A stretch of 64,000 nucleotides of DNA, taken from positions 221,511 to 285,510 of the forward strand of contig JBBHKE010003410.1 in the NCBI GenBank assembly GCA_037447655.1, in the 5' to 3' direction. This stretch comes from Zygnema cylindricum (lineage: Eukaryota > Streptophyta > Zygnematophyceae > Zygnematales > Zygnemataceae). Of the stretch, positions 48,471 to 59,924 are shown in pieces. Each line of letters opens with the position of its first letter. Position 1 is the stretch's first letter. The translations under genes were made by a program, and so were the position numbers. The notes below the pieces were generated by a model. That model saw only the letters and a list, made by a program, of their open reading frames with translations, was not told the origin of the DNA and did not search any database.

Positions 48471-49453
48471 GCAGCCATTTTATTTACATGTGGTTGCCGC
48501 AGTTTTGTTACCGTAAACCTGCGCCGGCCGTGTGAATTCTTTTTTTTTATGACGGTCGACGTTCGCAAGCGCGACACTTTTTTAACCGTCGTTACAATAT
48601 TTCGCCAGTCAAAGTTGTTCGACAGATTGACCGTCAAATTTGAACTCAAAGGTACGTAACTTGTGCTATACTGTGCTTCAAATGTACAATTTTTGACAAC
48701 TACACCGTGAATCGCTATTAGCGTAATGAAATAGATAGCGTAATGAAATAGATAGCGTAATGAAACAATTAGCGCTATTTACGTTAATTGGGAATTTCAG
48801 TTTTTTCCAAAATAACTTCTATTCTAATTTATCATTAACTCTAATTTGTAAACTGCTTTGTAAAAATTTTCGGCGCATAATATATCCACACTAAAATAAG
48901 TGCATGTACGAAATTGTTCAAATCGTACGCCGTCGCGTTTTTTTGACATCCGCGTATGCCGGAAAATATTTACGCAATTACATGTTAGCGCGACTACGGG
49001 ACATCGTGAATATTTTTTCTGTACTTTTATACTTGAAAAAGTACAAAATAGTACGGCTCTGACAGTCCGTACACCACCCTATTTAAAATGGCACCATATT
49101 AGAGTTATAAACCCTATTTAATGGGGTATCTCAAATAACGTTTAGAAACATTTAGAATCATTAATTCTATTTGAGAATTTGCCGAAAAAAACAGGGTACC
49201 TCAATTAGAGAGTCATGAACGCTAATAGCGATTCACGGTGTACCTGAGCGCAGCAAAAATTGTCTCTGCGATTAGCAATTCCCTATTGTTTATGACTGTA
49301 TAGTGTATACTTTCTCCAATCTTGTACAAACTGGAAAGTACAAACGGCAAACTGAACGTATTGTGACGTGACGAACAGGCGTACAGCTAAACCCAACTGC
49401 GTTTAACAATATAGTTTGTGACTTTTTGTACTTTTTACGGTATTATACAAAAG
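48471..49453. mobile_element. second copy of the foldback element, truncated and interrupted
   Basis: The left arm matches 43361-43560, and after the insertion at 48701-49242 the sequence resumes exactly where the intact copy (read in reverse) does. The right arm is missing: the sequence passes into the duplicated promoter segment at about 49454. Confidence 0.75.
48703..49240. mobile_element. MITE-like element C with preserved empty site
   Basis: 538 bases with ends CACCGTGAATCGCTATTAGC and its inverse, flanked by TA at 48701-48702 and 49241-49242. The uninterrupted version of the flanking sequence exists at about 44026-44060 (reverse strand) with a single TA, which confirms the insertion point and the two-base target duplication. 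Confidence 0.88.
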
Positions 49454-49922
49454 TACAAAGTACAAACGGCTAAGTTTGAAATTCTGAATTACGCGTCATC
49501 TTCTCTTTCAATCTGTCAGCCTGTCTTCTCAACGTTTCTTTCCAATTGCTGTTTTGCTCAAATTACATCCATTTTCACATCCTTTTCATTTTTCTCTTCC
49601 ATTTTTACCAGTTTTTTATTGATTGTTTGATTGACATCCACACATATTCATTCTATTCGTGAAGCTGTATTGATTCTTGCCCCTCAAATTATTCTCAAAC
49701 TCTAGGCTTGGCACTTAACCCTAAATCTGACCTAATTTCTAACCTGATATGTCAACCCTAATTTCATAATCCTTAACTGTATCCACTTATGATCCCTTCA
49801 TTTCAGCGGATCCGTTCAAAGACGCTCTCATTTTTTATCTCTAAAACGGATTAGAGAGACATTGATTATTCCGATTTGTGTTTGTTTTTGTTTTTTGTTT
49901 TTATTTTCGGACTGGAATCCAA

Positions 49923-49955
49923 ATGGTGAGAAATGGAGCTGAGAAGCCTCCATAA
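49923..49955 (+). promoter_or_regulatory. upstream ORF overlapping the copy 1 start
   Basis: ATG ten bases before the main ATG opens a ten-codon frame (MVRNGAEKPP, then stop) overlapping the main frame. The same arrangement is kept in copy 2 (53452-53484). Such an overlapping uORF would normally lower translation from the main start (inference). Confidence 0.5.
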
Positions 49956-50336
49956 CTCTTCCAATGAGAGTTCGCCACGTCATCTTCCTTCTTCTTTTTC
50001 CCCTCTGTCTCCATCTCCAACTATTTCCGCAAATCTAAAACCTGATTATGACGAATGCGATTCTTTATCCACAAACCCTAATAGTTATTTCAAAACCTTT
50101 TCGCGGAGCTTTTCTTCCTCTGAATTGAACGAAGTACATTATATTTCTTTTCCAGCAAACGAATTTCATTTAGAACCATTCAACAATGTGAAAACTGGCA
50201 ACACTAATGGCCGTGGGAAAACGATTAATCACGGTAACATTAATGCCCATTTAGACACCTCGGATTCAGCCGTTATTTCGAGTCCGTTGCTTCCTGCCAG
50301 TTCTCCTTCATGCCGTTCGAGAGGGTCTTGCGCAAA
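49933..50336 (+). CDS. duplicate first exon of the CWH43-like gene (copy 1)
   Basis: 404 bases encoding MELRSLHNSSNESSPRH and a Ser/Pro/Asn-rich, probably disordered N-terminus (134 codons plus two bases), ending in a consensus donor gtaagt. It is open throughout, like the second copy, with a modest number of mostly single-residue differences. It could be an alternative first exon that splices over copy 2 to the exon at 56016 (phase compatible), or a non-functional by-product of the duplication. Transcript evidence is needed to choose. Confidence 0.6.
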
Positions 50337-52286
50337 GTAAGTTTTTCTTTGTCTTTTTTATTTGTTTAATGCACTTGTAGGACAAGCAGTGTGTGTAAGT
50401 TGAGTACTTTGGGGTATATTGGAGTATAATTATTCAGTGGGACGATTTACATGAGAGAGGGAAAAAAAGATAGAAATAGGAGAGGGAGAGGGAGATGGAG
50501 GGGGAAGGGAATAGGAGAGGTGGTTGGAAAAATCATAACGCCTGTATATTAAGTCAAACGAGAGGTTAGTTTATGTATTTTCACAACGTATGAAAATTCA
50601 AGTTGTAAAACACTCTTATGAACCATGACAAAGTTTTGTAGATTTCTGTAAATTCGAATTCCAAATTGAGATTTTTTTTTTTCTTAGGGGACTGTTACAA
50701 CCACCATTCGACGTACGTGAGCGTGACATAATTTTGTTCGTTTCAGTTTGTTAAAAATTTACAAAAGGTTAAAAAACATATGATGTGGCAAAAGAAACAA
50801 AAATATAAGTATCCCCATGAAAATTCGTTTATCGCAGAAGTGGTAAAATCTTGTGATGCTGACAAGTATGCATAATTGTGGGGCGTAGCAGCAATAGTAT
50901 CTATTATGTCTAACGCTTTAAGTGAACTAGCTGATTCAATTTTAAAAACGACAAGCGTTCATATAGATTTGCAACGGATGCTAAGATTCTTTTCTGTGTG
51001 TAAAATGCATTTTCGATAGAAAAACCTGGTTTGTTCTATTTTGGTGTACGATAGCATACGATTTTGCTAAAAGACAAACACTGAGGTGAATTTTTATTGG
51101 TTATAGATATTATTCCAGAGTGGTTATAATAATCCTCTTTTTTTAAATGGGCAACTCATTTCCGGACTCCACCTTAATTGATACACCTCAACTTTTTTAG
51201 GGGGTTTTACGGCATCTTAACAATGACTCGGCAATATAAATGTGGAAAATCTCTTGAAATTTCTCAAAATATATTCAAATTTATTAGAATTAAGGTGCAT
51301 TAGATGGTTTTTCTTTAAGTGGAATTTTCATGGACCACTAAATTTTGTACGAATGGGAATATCGTCATATTGTAAGCTATTGGTCCAAAAGGACTATGGT
51401 GAATTACATTTTCTTTTGAAGAATGGACCTGAAAAACTTATGCTTTTAGTGTTGGGAGTTCACATTATGTATAATATAAGTGAAATTTTGTAAAATTTGA
51501 TTAATTTGTAATGAATCACATAATCTTATCAACACTAATATGCAATGTAGATTACCCTTTCCTCTCTCTTTTAAGCTCCCTGTCTCTCTCTCTCTCTTCT
51601 CCTCTCCCTCTTTCTCTCTTTCCCCTCTCTTTCTCCCTTTCGTCTCCTTTAATGTCCATCACCTTCTACCAAGTTACTTGTTTCCGTAAGATTTTGGGTC
51701 AACCGCATCAGCTCTGTAAATTTTACCAATGGTCGAACTCTTGCACTTGGCTGTGAAAACTAGTTGCTCTCGACTTGAAACCCGTGAACTAAAAAAAGGC
51801 TTTGCCTTCGGTTCGTTTATGGTTACCTCCAACAGGTTTGTGTTCTTGGATGAATTGAAACACAACAAGAACCATTTTTTGCACGAGCTCCACTATTATC
51901 ATCACATGAATTCGGTTGAGCTTTTTTTTTTGTCCGTTTATTTGGCTTGGTTTTTTCTTTTTCCCTTTTCTACCCTCGTATTTGATTTCCTCAATTCTCG
52001 TTTTCCCATTTCTACCCAAATTGAGCTGCATTGCCCTCTCAAAAACTCTTGAAAGCCCTCCGAGAACAGTTAGAAACCCTGAACTATGACTCACCTTAAC
52101 TCCAGCTTGACCTTTCTTGACCTGGCCCAAAGTTCTTTCACTCTTGCTAGTCTCTGTGGACCTACTTTGACCTCTGTTGATCTGTGATAACTTGTCTTTT
52201 TGGCAAGCAAACATATTGACCTCAACTCAAAAAAGCCCGCGAAAACCTAAAAGCTTTTATCTCCTCGCTTAACCTATTATAACCTT
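50337..52286. other. intron-like sequence of copy 1, no exon recognised
   Basis: Open frames such as 51242-51493 are not kept open in copy 2, which differs by indels, so they are judged non-coding. A C/T-rich stretch lies at 51555-51650. Confidence 0.55.
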
Positions 52287-52296
52287 NNNNNNNNNN
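52287..52296. other. assembly gap (10 N)
   Basis: Ten unknown bases at the apparent end of duplication copy 1. Confidence 1.
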
Positions 52297-52994
52297 CTAA
52301 AACTGTAAAAATGGTATCAAGTTTTCATCCGAAAAAATACCATCCGGAAACCATCCGCGTGTTTTGAAACGTGTTTTGAGCGCGTTGCATCCGTATGACA
52401 TACACACACGCAGCACGTGTGAGGACATGCTTGCAGGCTTAGACTGCATTCTAGTTTCATGTCGCGTGCGGCGGCCTGCTTAAAAAAATCGCTTGACTGT
52501 GCCGCATCCTACTGTAAGGCCCCCTTTTCGGTGGTTGCCCCAACCAGGCATCCAAATCCATTAAAAAAACCTTCACAAAAGGACAATCTGTCATATTAGC
52601 GTCTTCAATTTTGAGGGCCACACTAAATAAAGCCTCAAATTGACCAACCAGGCAGTATGGGACGATAAAAAAAAATAAATACCACACTTCCAAAAAAATT
52701 ACCTAAACCTACGGACCAACCCCGTTGGTGGCTTTTCCCCCGGAATGTCATCCTACGCCGTGTCAGTTCGCTAAAAAATTTCGTCCGGCGGCGTGCGCTG
52801 TACTTTGATCTTACGTCAGATTCGGACGTTCGTACAGGAGTGTGCACGACGCACACACATACAGTATGCCTACGTTGCGCGAGTTTTGTGCAAAGTTTTG
52901 TGCGCCTACCAAAGGCCTACCATAAAAAAGCCTACTTTTGAACTATGGTAAAAATGTCAAAATCCGTACGAATGAGACATCTATGGTACAAAAC
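52297..52994. other. unique spacer between the duplicated segments
   Basis: About 700 bases with no similarity seen to the duplicated unit, rich in cgtacg/tccg words like the transposon debris to the left. No gene is seen. Confidence 0.5.
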
Positions 52995-55849
52995 TACAAA
53001 GTACAAACGACAAAGTTTGAAATTCTGAATTACGCGACATCTTCTCTTTCAAACTGTCACTCTGTCTTCCCAACGTTTTTCCATCCAAAAAATGATTTTC
53101 TCAAATTCTATCCATTTTCTCATCCTTTTTCTCTTCCACTTTCCAGTTTTTTTTTGATTGTTTGACAACGTCCGCACATATTCATTTATTTCGTGAAAAC
53201 TCTAATGATTGTTGCCCCTCGCCTAATTCTCAAACTGTAGGCTTGGCACTTAACCCTAAATTTGACCTAATTTTAACCTGATATGCAAACCCTAATTTAA
53301 TTATCAGTGACTGTATCCGCTTTTGATCCCTTCAGCTAAGCGGATCCATTCAAAGACGCTCTCATTTTTTTATCTTTAAAACTGATTAGAGAGACATTGA
53401 TTATTCCGATTTGTTTTTGTTTTTTGTTTTTATTTTCGAACTCGAATCCAAATGGTGAGAAATGGAGCTGAGAAGCCTCCCTAACTCTTCCAATGAGAGT
53501 TCGCCACGTCATCGTCCTTCTTCTTTTTCCCCATTGTCTCCATCTCCAACTTTTTCCGCAAATCTAAAACCCGATTATGACGAATGCGATTCTTTGTCCA
53601 CAAACCCTAATAGTTATTTGAAAACCTTTTCGCGGAGCTTTTCTTCCTCTGAATTGAACGAAGTTCATTATAATTCTTTTCCAGCAAACGAATTTCATTT
53701 AGAATTATACAACAATGTAAAAACTGGCAACACTAATGGCCGTGGGAAAACAATTAATCACGGTAACATTGATGCCCAATCAGACGCCTCGGATTCAGCC
53801 GTTATTTCGAGTCCGTTGCTTCCTGCCAGTTCTCCTTCATGCCGCTCGAGAGGGTCTTGCGCAAAGTAAGTTTTTCTTTGTCTTTTTTATTTGTTTAATG
53901 CACTTGTAGGACAAGCAGTGGTGTAAGTTGAGTACTTTGGGGTAATTGGAGTACAATTAGTCAGTGGGACGATTTACATGAGAGAGGGAAAAAAAGATCG
54001 AAATAGGAGAGGGAGAGGGAGATGGACGGGGAAGGGAATAGGAGAGGTTGTTGAAAAAATCATAACGCCTGTATATTAAGTCAAACGAGAGGTTAGTTTA
54101 TGTATTTTAATAACGTATGAAAATTCAAGTTGTAAAACTCTCTTATGAACCATGACAAAGTTTTGTAGATTTATGTAAATTCGAATTCCAAATTGAGATT
54201 TTTTTTTCTTAGGGGACTGTTATAACCACCATTCGACGTACGCGAGCGCAACATAATTTTGTTCGTTTCAGTTTGTTAAAAAATTACAAAAGGTTAAAAA
54301 ACATATGATGTGGCAAAAGAAACAAAAATATAAATATCCCCTTGAAAATTCGTTTATCGCAGAAGTGGTAAAATCTTGTGATGCTGACAAGTATGCATAA
54401 TTGTGGGGCGTGGCAGCAATAGTATCTATTATGTCTAACGCTTTAAGTGAACTAGCTGATTCGATTTTAAAAACGACAAGCTTTCATATAGATTTGCAAC
54501 GGATGCTAAGATTCTTTTCTATGTGTAAAATGCATTTTCGATACAAAAAACCTGGTTTGTTCTATTTTGGTGTACGATAGCATACGATTTTGCTAAAAGA
54601 CAAACACTGAGGTGAATTTTTATTGGTTATAAATATTATTCCAGAGAGGTTATAATAATCCTCTTTTTTAAATGGGCAACTCATTTCCGGACTCCACCTT
54701 AATTGATACACCTCAACTTTCTTAGGGGGTTTTACGGCATCTTAACAATGACTCGGCAATATAAATGTGGAAAATTTCTTGAAATTTCTCAAAATATATT
54801 CAAATTTATTAGAATTAAGGTGCATTAATGATGTTTTTTCTTTAAGTGGAATTTTCACGGACCACTATATTTTGTACGAATGGGAATATTGTCATATTGT
54901 AAGCTATTGGTCCAAAAGGACCATGGTGAATTACATTTTCTTTTGAAGAATGGACCTGAAAGACTTCTGCTTTTAGTGTTGGGAGTTCACATTATGTATA
55001 ATATGAGTGAAATTTTGTAAAATTTGATTAATTTGTAATGAATCACATAATCTTATCAACACAAATATGCAATGTAGATTACCCTTTCCTCTCTCTTTTA
55101 AGCTCCCTGTCTTTCTCTCTCTTCTCCTCTCCCTCTTTCTCTCTTTCCCCTCTCTTTCTCCCTTTCGTCTCCTTTAATGTCCATCACCTTCTACCAAGTT
55201 ACTTGCTTCCGTAAGATTTTGGGTCAACCGCATCAGCTCTGTAAATTTTGCCAATGGTCGAACTCTTGCACTTGGTTGTGAAACTTAGTTGCTCTCGACT
55301 TAAAACCCTAAAAAAAGGCTTTGCCTTCTGTTCGTTTATGGTTATCTCCAACAGGTTTGTGTTCTTGGATGAATTGAAACACAACAAGAACCATTTTTTG
55401 CACGATCTCCACTATTATCATCACATGAATTCGGTTGAGCTTTTTTTTTGTCGGTTTATTTGGCTTAGTTTTTTTTTTTCCCTTTTCTACCCTCTTATTT
55501 GATAACCTCAATTCACGTTTTCCCATTTCCACCCAAATTGAGCTGCATTGCCCTCTCAAAAACTCTTGAAAGCCCTCCGAGAACCGTTAGAAACCCTGAA
55601 CTATGACTCACCTTAACTCCAGCCTGACCTTTCTTGACCTGGCCCAGTGTTCTTTCACTCTTGCTAGTCTCTGTGGACCTACTTTGACCTCTGTTGACCT
55701 GTGATAACTTGTCTTTTTGGCAAGCAAACATATTGACCTCAACTGACCTGTGTTGATCTCTGTCAATCTGCTCTGACCTGCATTGAATTTCAAAAAAGCC
55801 CGCGAAAACCTAAAATCTTTTATCTCCTCGCTTAACCTATTATAACCTT
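52995..55849 (+). repeat. tandem segmental duplication, copy 2
   Basis: Matches 49454-52286. It carries the first exon used in the gene model below, since it is the copy next to the remaining exons. Confidence 0.93.
53452..53484 (+). promoter_or_regulatory. upstream ORF overlapping the CWH43-like start
   Basis: Ten codons (MVRNGAEKPP, stop) starting ten bases before the main ATG and overlapping it in another frame. Conserved between both duplicated copies. Confidence 0.5.
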
Positions 55850-57107
55850 TCTCAACCTTTCTTGACCTTTCTTGAGCTTTCTTTAAGTCATTGGTGTTGA
55901 ACCTTTTCGACCTCTGTTGACTTGCTCGAATCTGCATTGACTTGCATCGACCTAACACATCGCCATAGGTCCACTTTGGAGCCATTGACTGACATTGACT
56001 TCCGTTGACCTGCAGGCCTCGTCGGCCGTCTGTCCCACGATGGCACCAGCTTCGTCCTCAAGTCCAGCTGGCGGCCGAGGCTTGGGTGGCGCTGCTTTTT
56101 TGGACTCTTCTGATGCAGCTGCCATGCAGCGTTTTCTGGACCGCTCTCAGCAAGCAGGGGCCCTCCTGGCACGTCGTCTTCCTCTTGTACCTCTTTGTGC
56201 CTGGTAGGCGTCTTCTTCCACTCTAATTCATGTGCTTCCTCAACACCTTTCTCTGCCCGGTTGGCGCTTGCTTTCACACTAATTCACGTGTTTGCTTAAC
56301 TCCTCTTTCTGCCCCGTACACTAATTCACGTGAGGCGTTTTTGTCCACTCTGATTACAATTCTCCTTGGTATCCACACTAATTAAGATTTCCATGCTACG
56401 TCGTTGTGCCGGTTTGGCGTTGGAAGCCACACGGGTGCCGAGTATCTCGCAGGGTCAATCGAAAATGGATATGTACCTTTTTGAATCTTTTTTCTTTGAG
56501 TTCTTTTTTGAAAGAATACACCATCGATTGCTGTTAAGTTAAACAACAATGGCGATCAACATTTATTTGTGTGAAAACTTCTTCTGTTTTTCCCCTTCAG
56601 GGACTGTTCTCGGACAAACCCATCTTCGTCAAATGCTTGCAAATCACCATTTGTCACGTCCCCTTCTCGTTCTCGGAGGTTTAATCGGAACGATGGGGGA
56701 AAAGACGAAAGATGATACCGTACTTCGTCTTACTCTGGAAGGAAGTGGATTTGCGATGGTGGGACTTTACATTTTAGAGGGAATCTGGACAGCTACAGCC
56801 GCTAAAAGACGAAGAACTTGTTTTGGACTGATGGGGGGATTACTTTTACTTCAGGTATTTATCATTTTTAACTTCAAAACGGTACAAAATCTACGAAGGG
56901 AATCACTTTTACTTATAGCTTTTGCAAAGCGGTTACTTTCACTCCAATTGGTGCAAAATTGATAAAATTGGTTCAAAGTTGAAAAATTAGTTCAAAACTG
57001 GTAAAATTAGGTCAAAATTTACAGTAATGGTAGTACAAAATTGTGAAAGTTAGACTTGATACGTCACAAAGTTTCACAAAGTTTTTAAGGATGTTGATTT
57101 ATTTCTG

Positions 57108-57159
<52 letters not shown>

Positions 57160-59846
57160 CCCTCTCACTCCCTCTCACTCTGTCGCTCTCCCTCCCTCTC
57201 TCTTGCCCTCTCTCTCCCTCTCACTCTCTGTTGCTCCCGCTCCCTCTCTCCGTCTCGCTCTTTCCCTCTCTCTTCCCTTCCCTCCCCCCGCCCTTCTCTC
57301 TGTCTCTCCTTTTTGCCAGGCTTTGCAATTTTTATTTGCTGGTCGAAATCCCTTAGTCTCCAGTTGGTTGGAAATAATTATTTTTTCCGTAATTCCCGGA
57401 GTTTTTGTGGCGATTTTAATTTTTTTTGAAGATCTTTTTGATTGGGAGGGAGAGGATTTGCTTCCAATAGGAGGGGGAGGAGGAGGAGGAGGAGGAGAGG
57501 GAGAGGAAGATCTCGAATTTGAGGCTATGATGAGTGATGATATGGACCAAACAGAAGGAGAGGAAGAGGGAGAGGAAGAAGGAAAGAGAGAGGGAGAGAG
57601 AGAGGGAGGAGAGAGTACGCGGGATAGTCAAGAAGAAGCTCCGAGACTGGGAAAAGAAGCCTTTTTGGAAAGTTTTAATCTATTTAAAATTGGAAATGGG
57701 GGTTTAAAAGGGTTTTTAAAAAGGGCTTTTGAGTTGGTTAGTCATAATGAGACGAAAACAAATCCGTATGCGGAAGTTTCACTTCAAAAATTTGAGAAAA
57801 ACGAATTTTCTCGGAAAAAAGATGAATTTTCTTCGAGAAAATGTGAACTTTCTCCGAAAAAAAATGGGAGATCCAGTTCACATAGTAGTCCAAAAGGAAT
57901 ATCTGGACGATTTTTGGGAAGCAAGGGAGAGAAGAGGAGAGAAGCTGAAGGAGTAGGCGTAGAGAAATGGGTGAAACAAGGGATGAACATAGAAGAGAGA
58001 GAAGAGAGAGAGGAGAGAACGACGCGACAGAGTGGGCATTTTGAGTATGTGAATGGGTCAGTTTTTCAGAATGGGGAAGAAGAAAGAGGAGAGAGGAGCG
58101 AGTTCAAGAAAGAAGAAAGGAGGGAAGAACGAAGACAGGAGGAGGTGGTACAGGTAGAGATAGAATGTGAGTTAAGAGAAGAGAGAGAGGACTTTGTTTG
58201 GGGTTTTGGGGGGGGGCAAGTAAATGGTCCTTGGGCCTACCTTAGTTTTCCGGGAGAGAGAGGGGAAGAGGATAGAGGGAGAGAGGAAGAGGATAAAGAA
58301 GGCGAGGAGAACTCACGGTTTGTAGAGGTAGAAGGAAGAAGAGAAGGCAGGGAATTAGAGGACGAGAGAGAGAGGGAGGTGAATTACCAAAGTGGGAGAA
58401 TCGATTTTGGGGAACGGGAAGGAGAGAGAGGAGATATAGAAAGAGGAGATCATAGATTCACAAATGGTAGATGTAAATGGAAAGGGGGAGAGGGAGTGGC
58501 AGAGACATTGGATGATAATCTGGTATATTTACAGGACGAGAGGGAGAGGGAGATGCGTAAGTTGCAAGTTTCACTGTCGGGGAAAAGGTGGGGAGAGGGA
58601 GAGGAGGTTCCGTGGAAGGAGGAGATAAAAGAAGGATGGGGAAGAGTAGGAGAGGGGGAGGAATCTGATGATTCAGACGTGGGAGATTTCAGGTACTTTT
58701 TTTTTTTTTTTACTTCATGACTTCGACAATTTCACGTTGTTTTGGCTTGAGCTTTTTTTTTTTTTCCCAGACGTGTTTAAGGCGATGTAAGACAGACAGA
58801 GAGGGGGAGAATGAGAGGAGGGGTGGAGGGAAGGAGAGGGAGTGGAGAGGGCAAAAGGGACAGGAAGAGGTAAAGGGGAGAGAGAGAGGCGAGTGAGGAG
58901 AGGAAGGAGAGGGGAGGAGAGGGGAGGAGCGTGGAGGAGAGGGATTATCATTCATCTGTTTGTTCATTCATTTTTTCATTTATTTATGTAGTGATTTGGT
59001 TTTTTTTTTTTTTTTTCTTTTTTACTCAGACAACGGGAAATACGAGTTACTCGAGCCGGTATTTTACGAACTCTCCAAATGGGAACCGGTTTTGGAAGTC
59101 TCTTATTCTATACCCACTGGGTTCTCTCCTCTTCCTCCATTCTCCCTCGGTGGTTAGGAGTTTCTCCTTTTTGGGGACTTTTAACCGTTTTTTTCCTCTC
59201 CCTCGGTCTCATTTTCGTTGCGGAAGTTGCCAGGAAACTTCTTCCCAAACGTGTAAACGGATTCTTAGCGTGGATTGTCGTTGTTTTGGGATCTTATTTT
59301 CTTATGTCCCAATTTTTTTCTGATTTTCGGTTCGAAGAAATGTCGAAAACGGTCACCGGCGGAGGAGTCGGTTTTCCAGGAACTTTGACGATAAACATGG
59401 ATCCGAGAAATTACGGAAACGGAAGTCCATTTCCATCGACAAATGCGGTCGGATCCGTAAATCGACATAGAACTCCGTTAGATTCGTTTCAATATGGAGC
59501 TCCGTTAGTTTCGTTTGCCGTTCCCTCGTTATGGATTGTAATGGGACGAAATATGTTTGGAGTTTATCCGGGTTTAGGGTTAGGGTTTGGAATGTTTTGG
59601 TACTTATTATTGATTTTGTGGAGTACCGGGCTAGTCGCGTATCAAGAAATGGGAGGGATTTTTCGAGGAACCGGAGGAGTTTTAATGGGTTTAACTTTGG
59701 GAGGTATCGCTTTTGGATTGGAGAGAGGCCCGGAAATTTCGGAGGAGGAGAGGAGAGATTTTTTGGCAAGAATTGGTGCTTGGAGGGCCGGAAGGTTGAC
59801 TTGGGGAAGTGGAGTTCCTGATAGAAAAGTGAGAAGTTATTTTATC

Positions 59847-59924
<78 letters not shown>

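Larger units (their letters stand above)
49454..52286 (+). repeat. tandem segmental duplication, copy 1 (promoter, uORF, exon 1, intron)
   Basis: Aligns along its whole length with 52995-55849, with scattered substitutions and small indels. It ends at an assembly gap (52287-52296), so the true end is uncertain. It lacks about 48 bases of TGACCT repeat present in copy 2. Confidence 0.93.

Noticed and set aside
50787-51020. A frame MWQKKQKYKYPHE... present in both duplicated segments (second copy about 54307-54540)
   Set aside because: It contains an internal stop at the same place in both copies and lacks splice sites; shared only because the segment is duplicated.
51242-51493. 83-codon frame in the first duplicated segment
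   Set aside because: The matching stretch in the second copy has indels that break the frame, so it is intronic.
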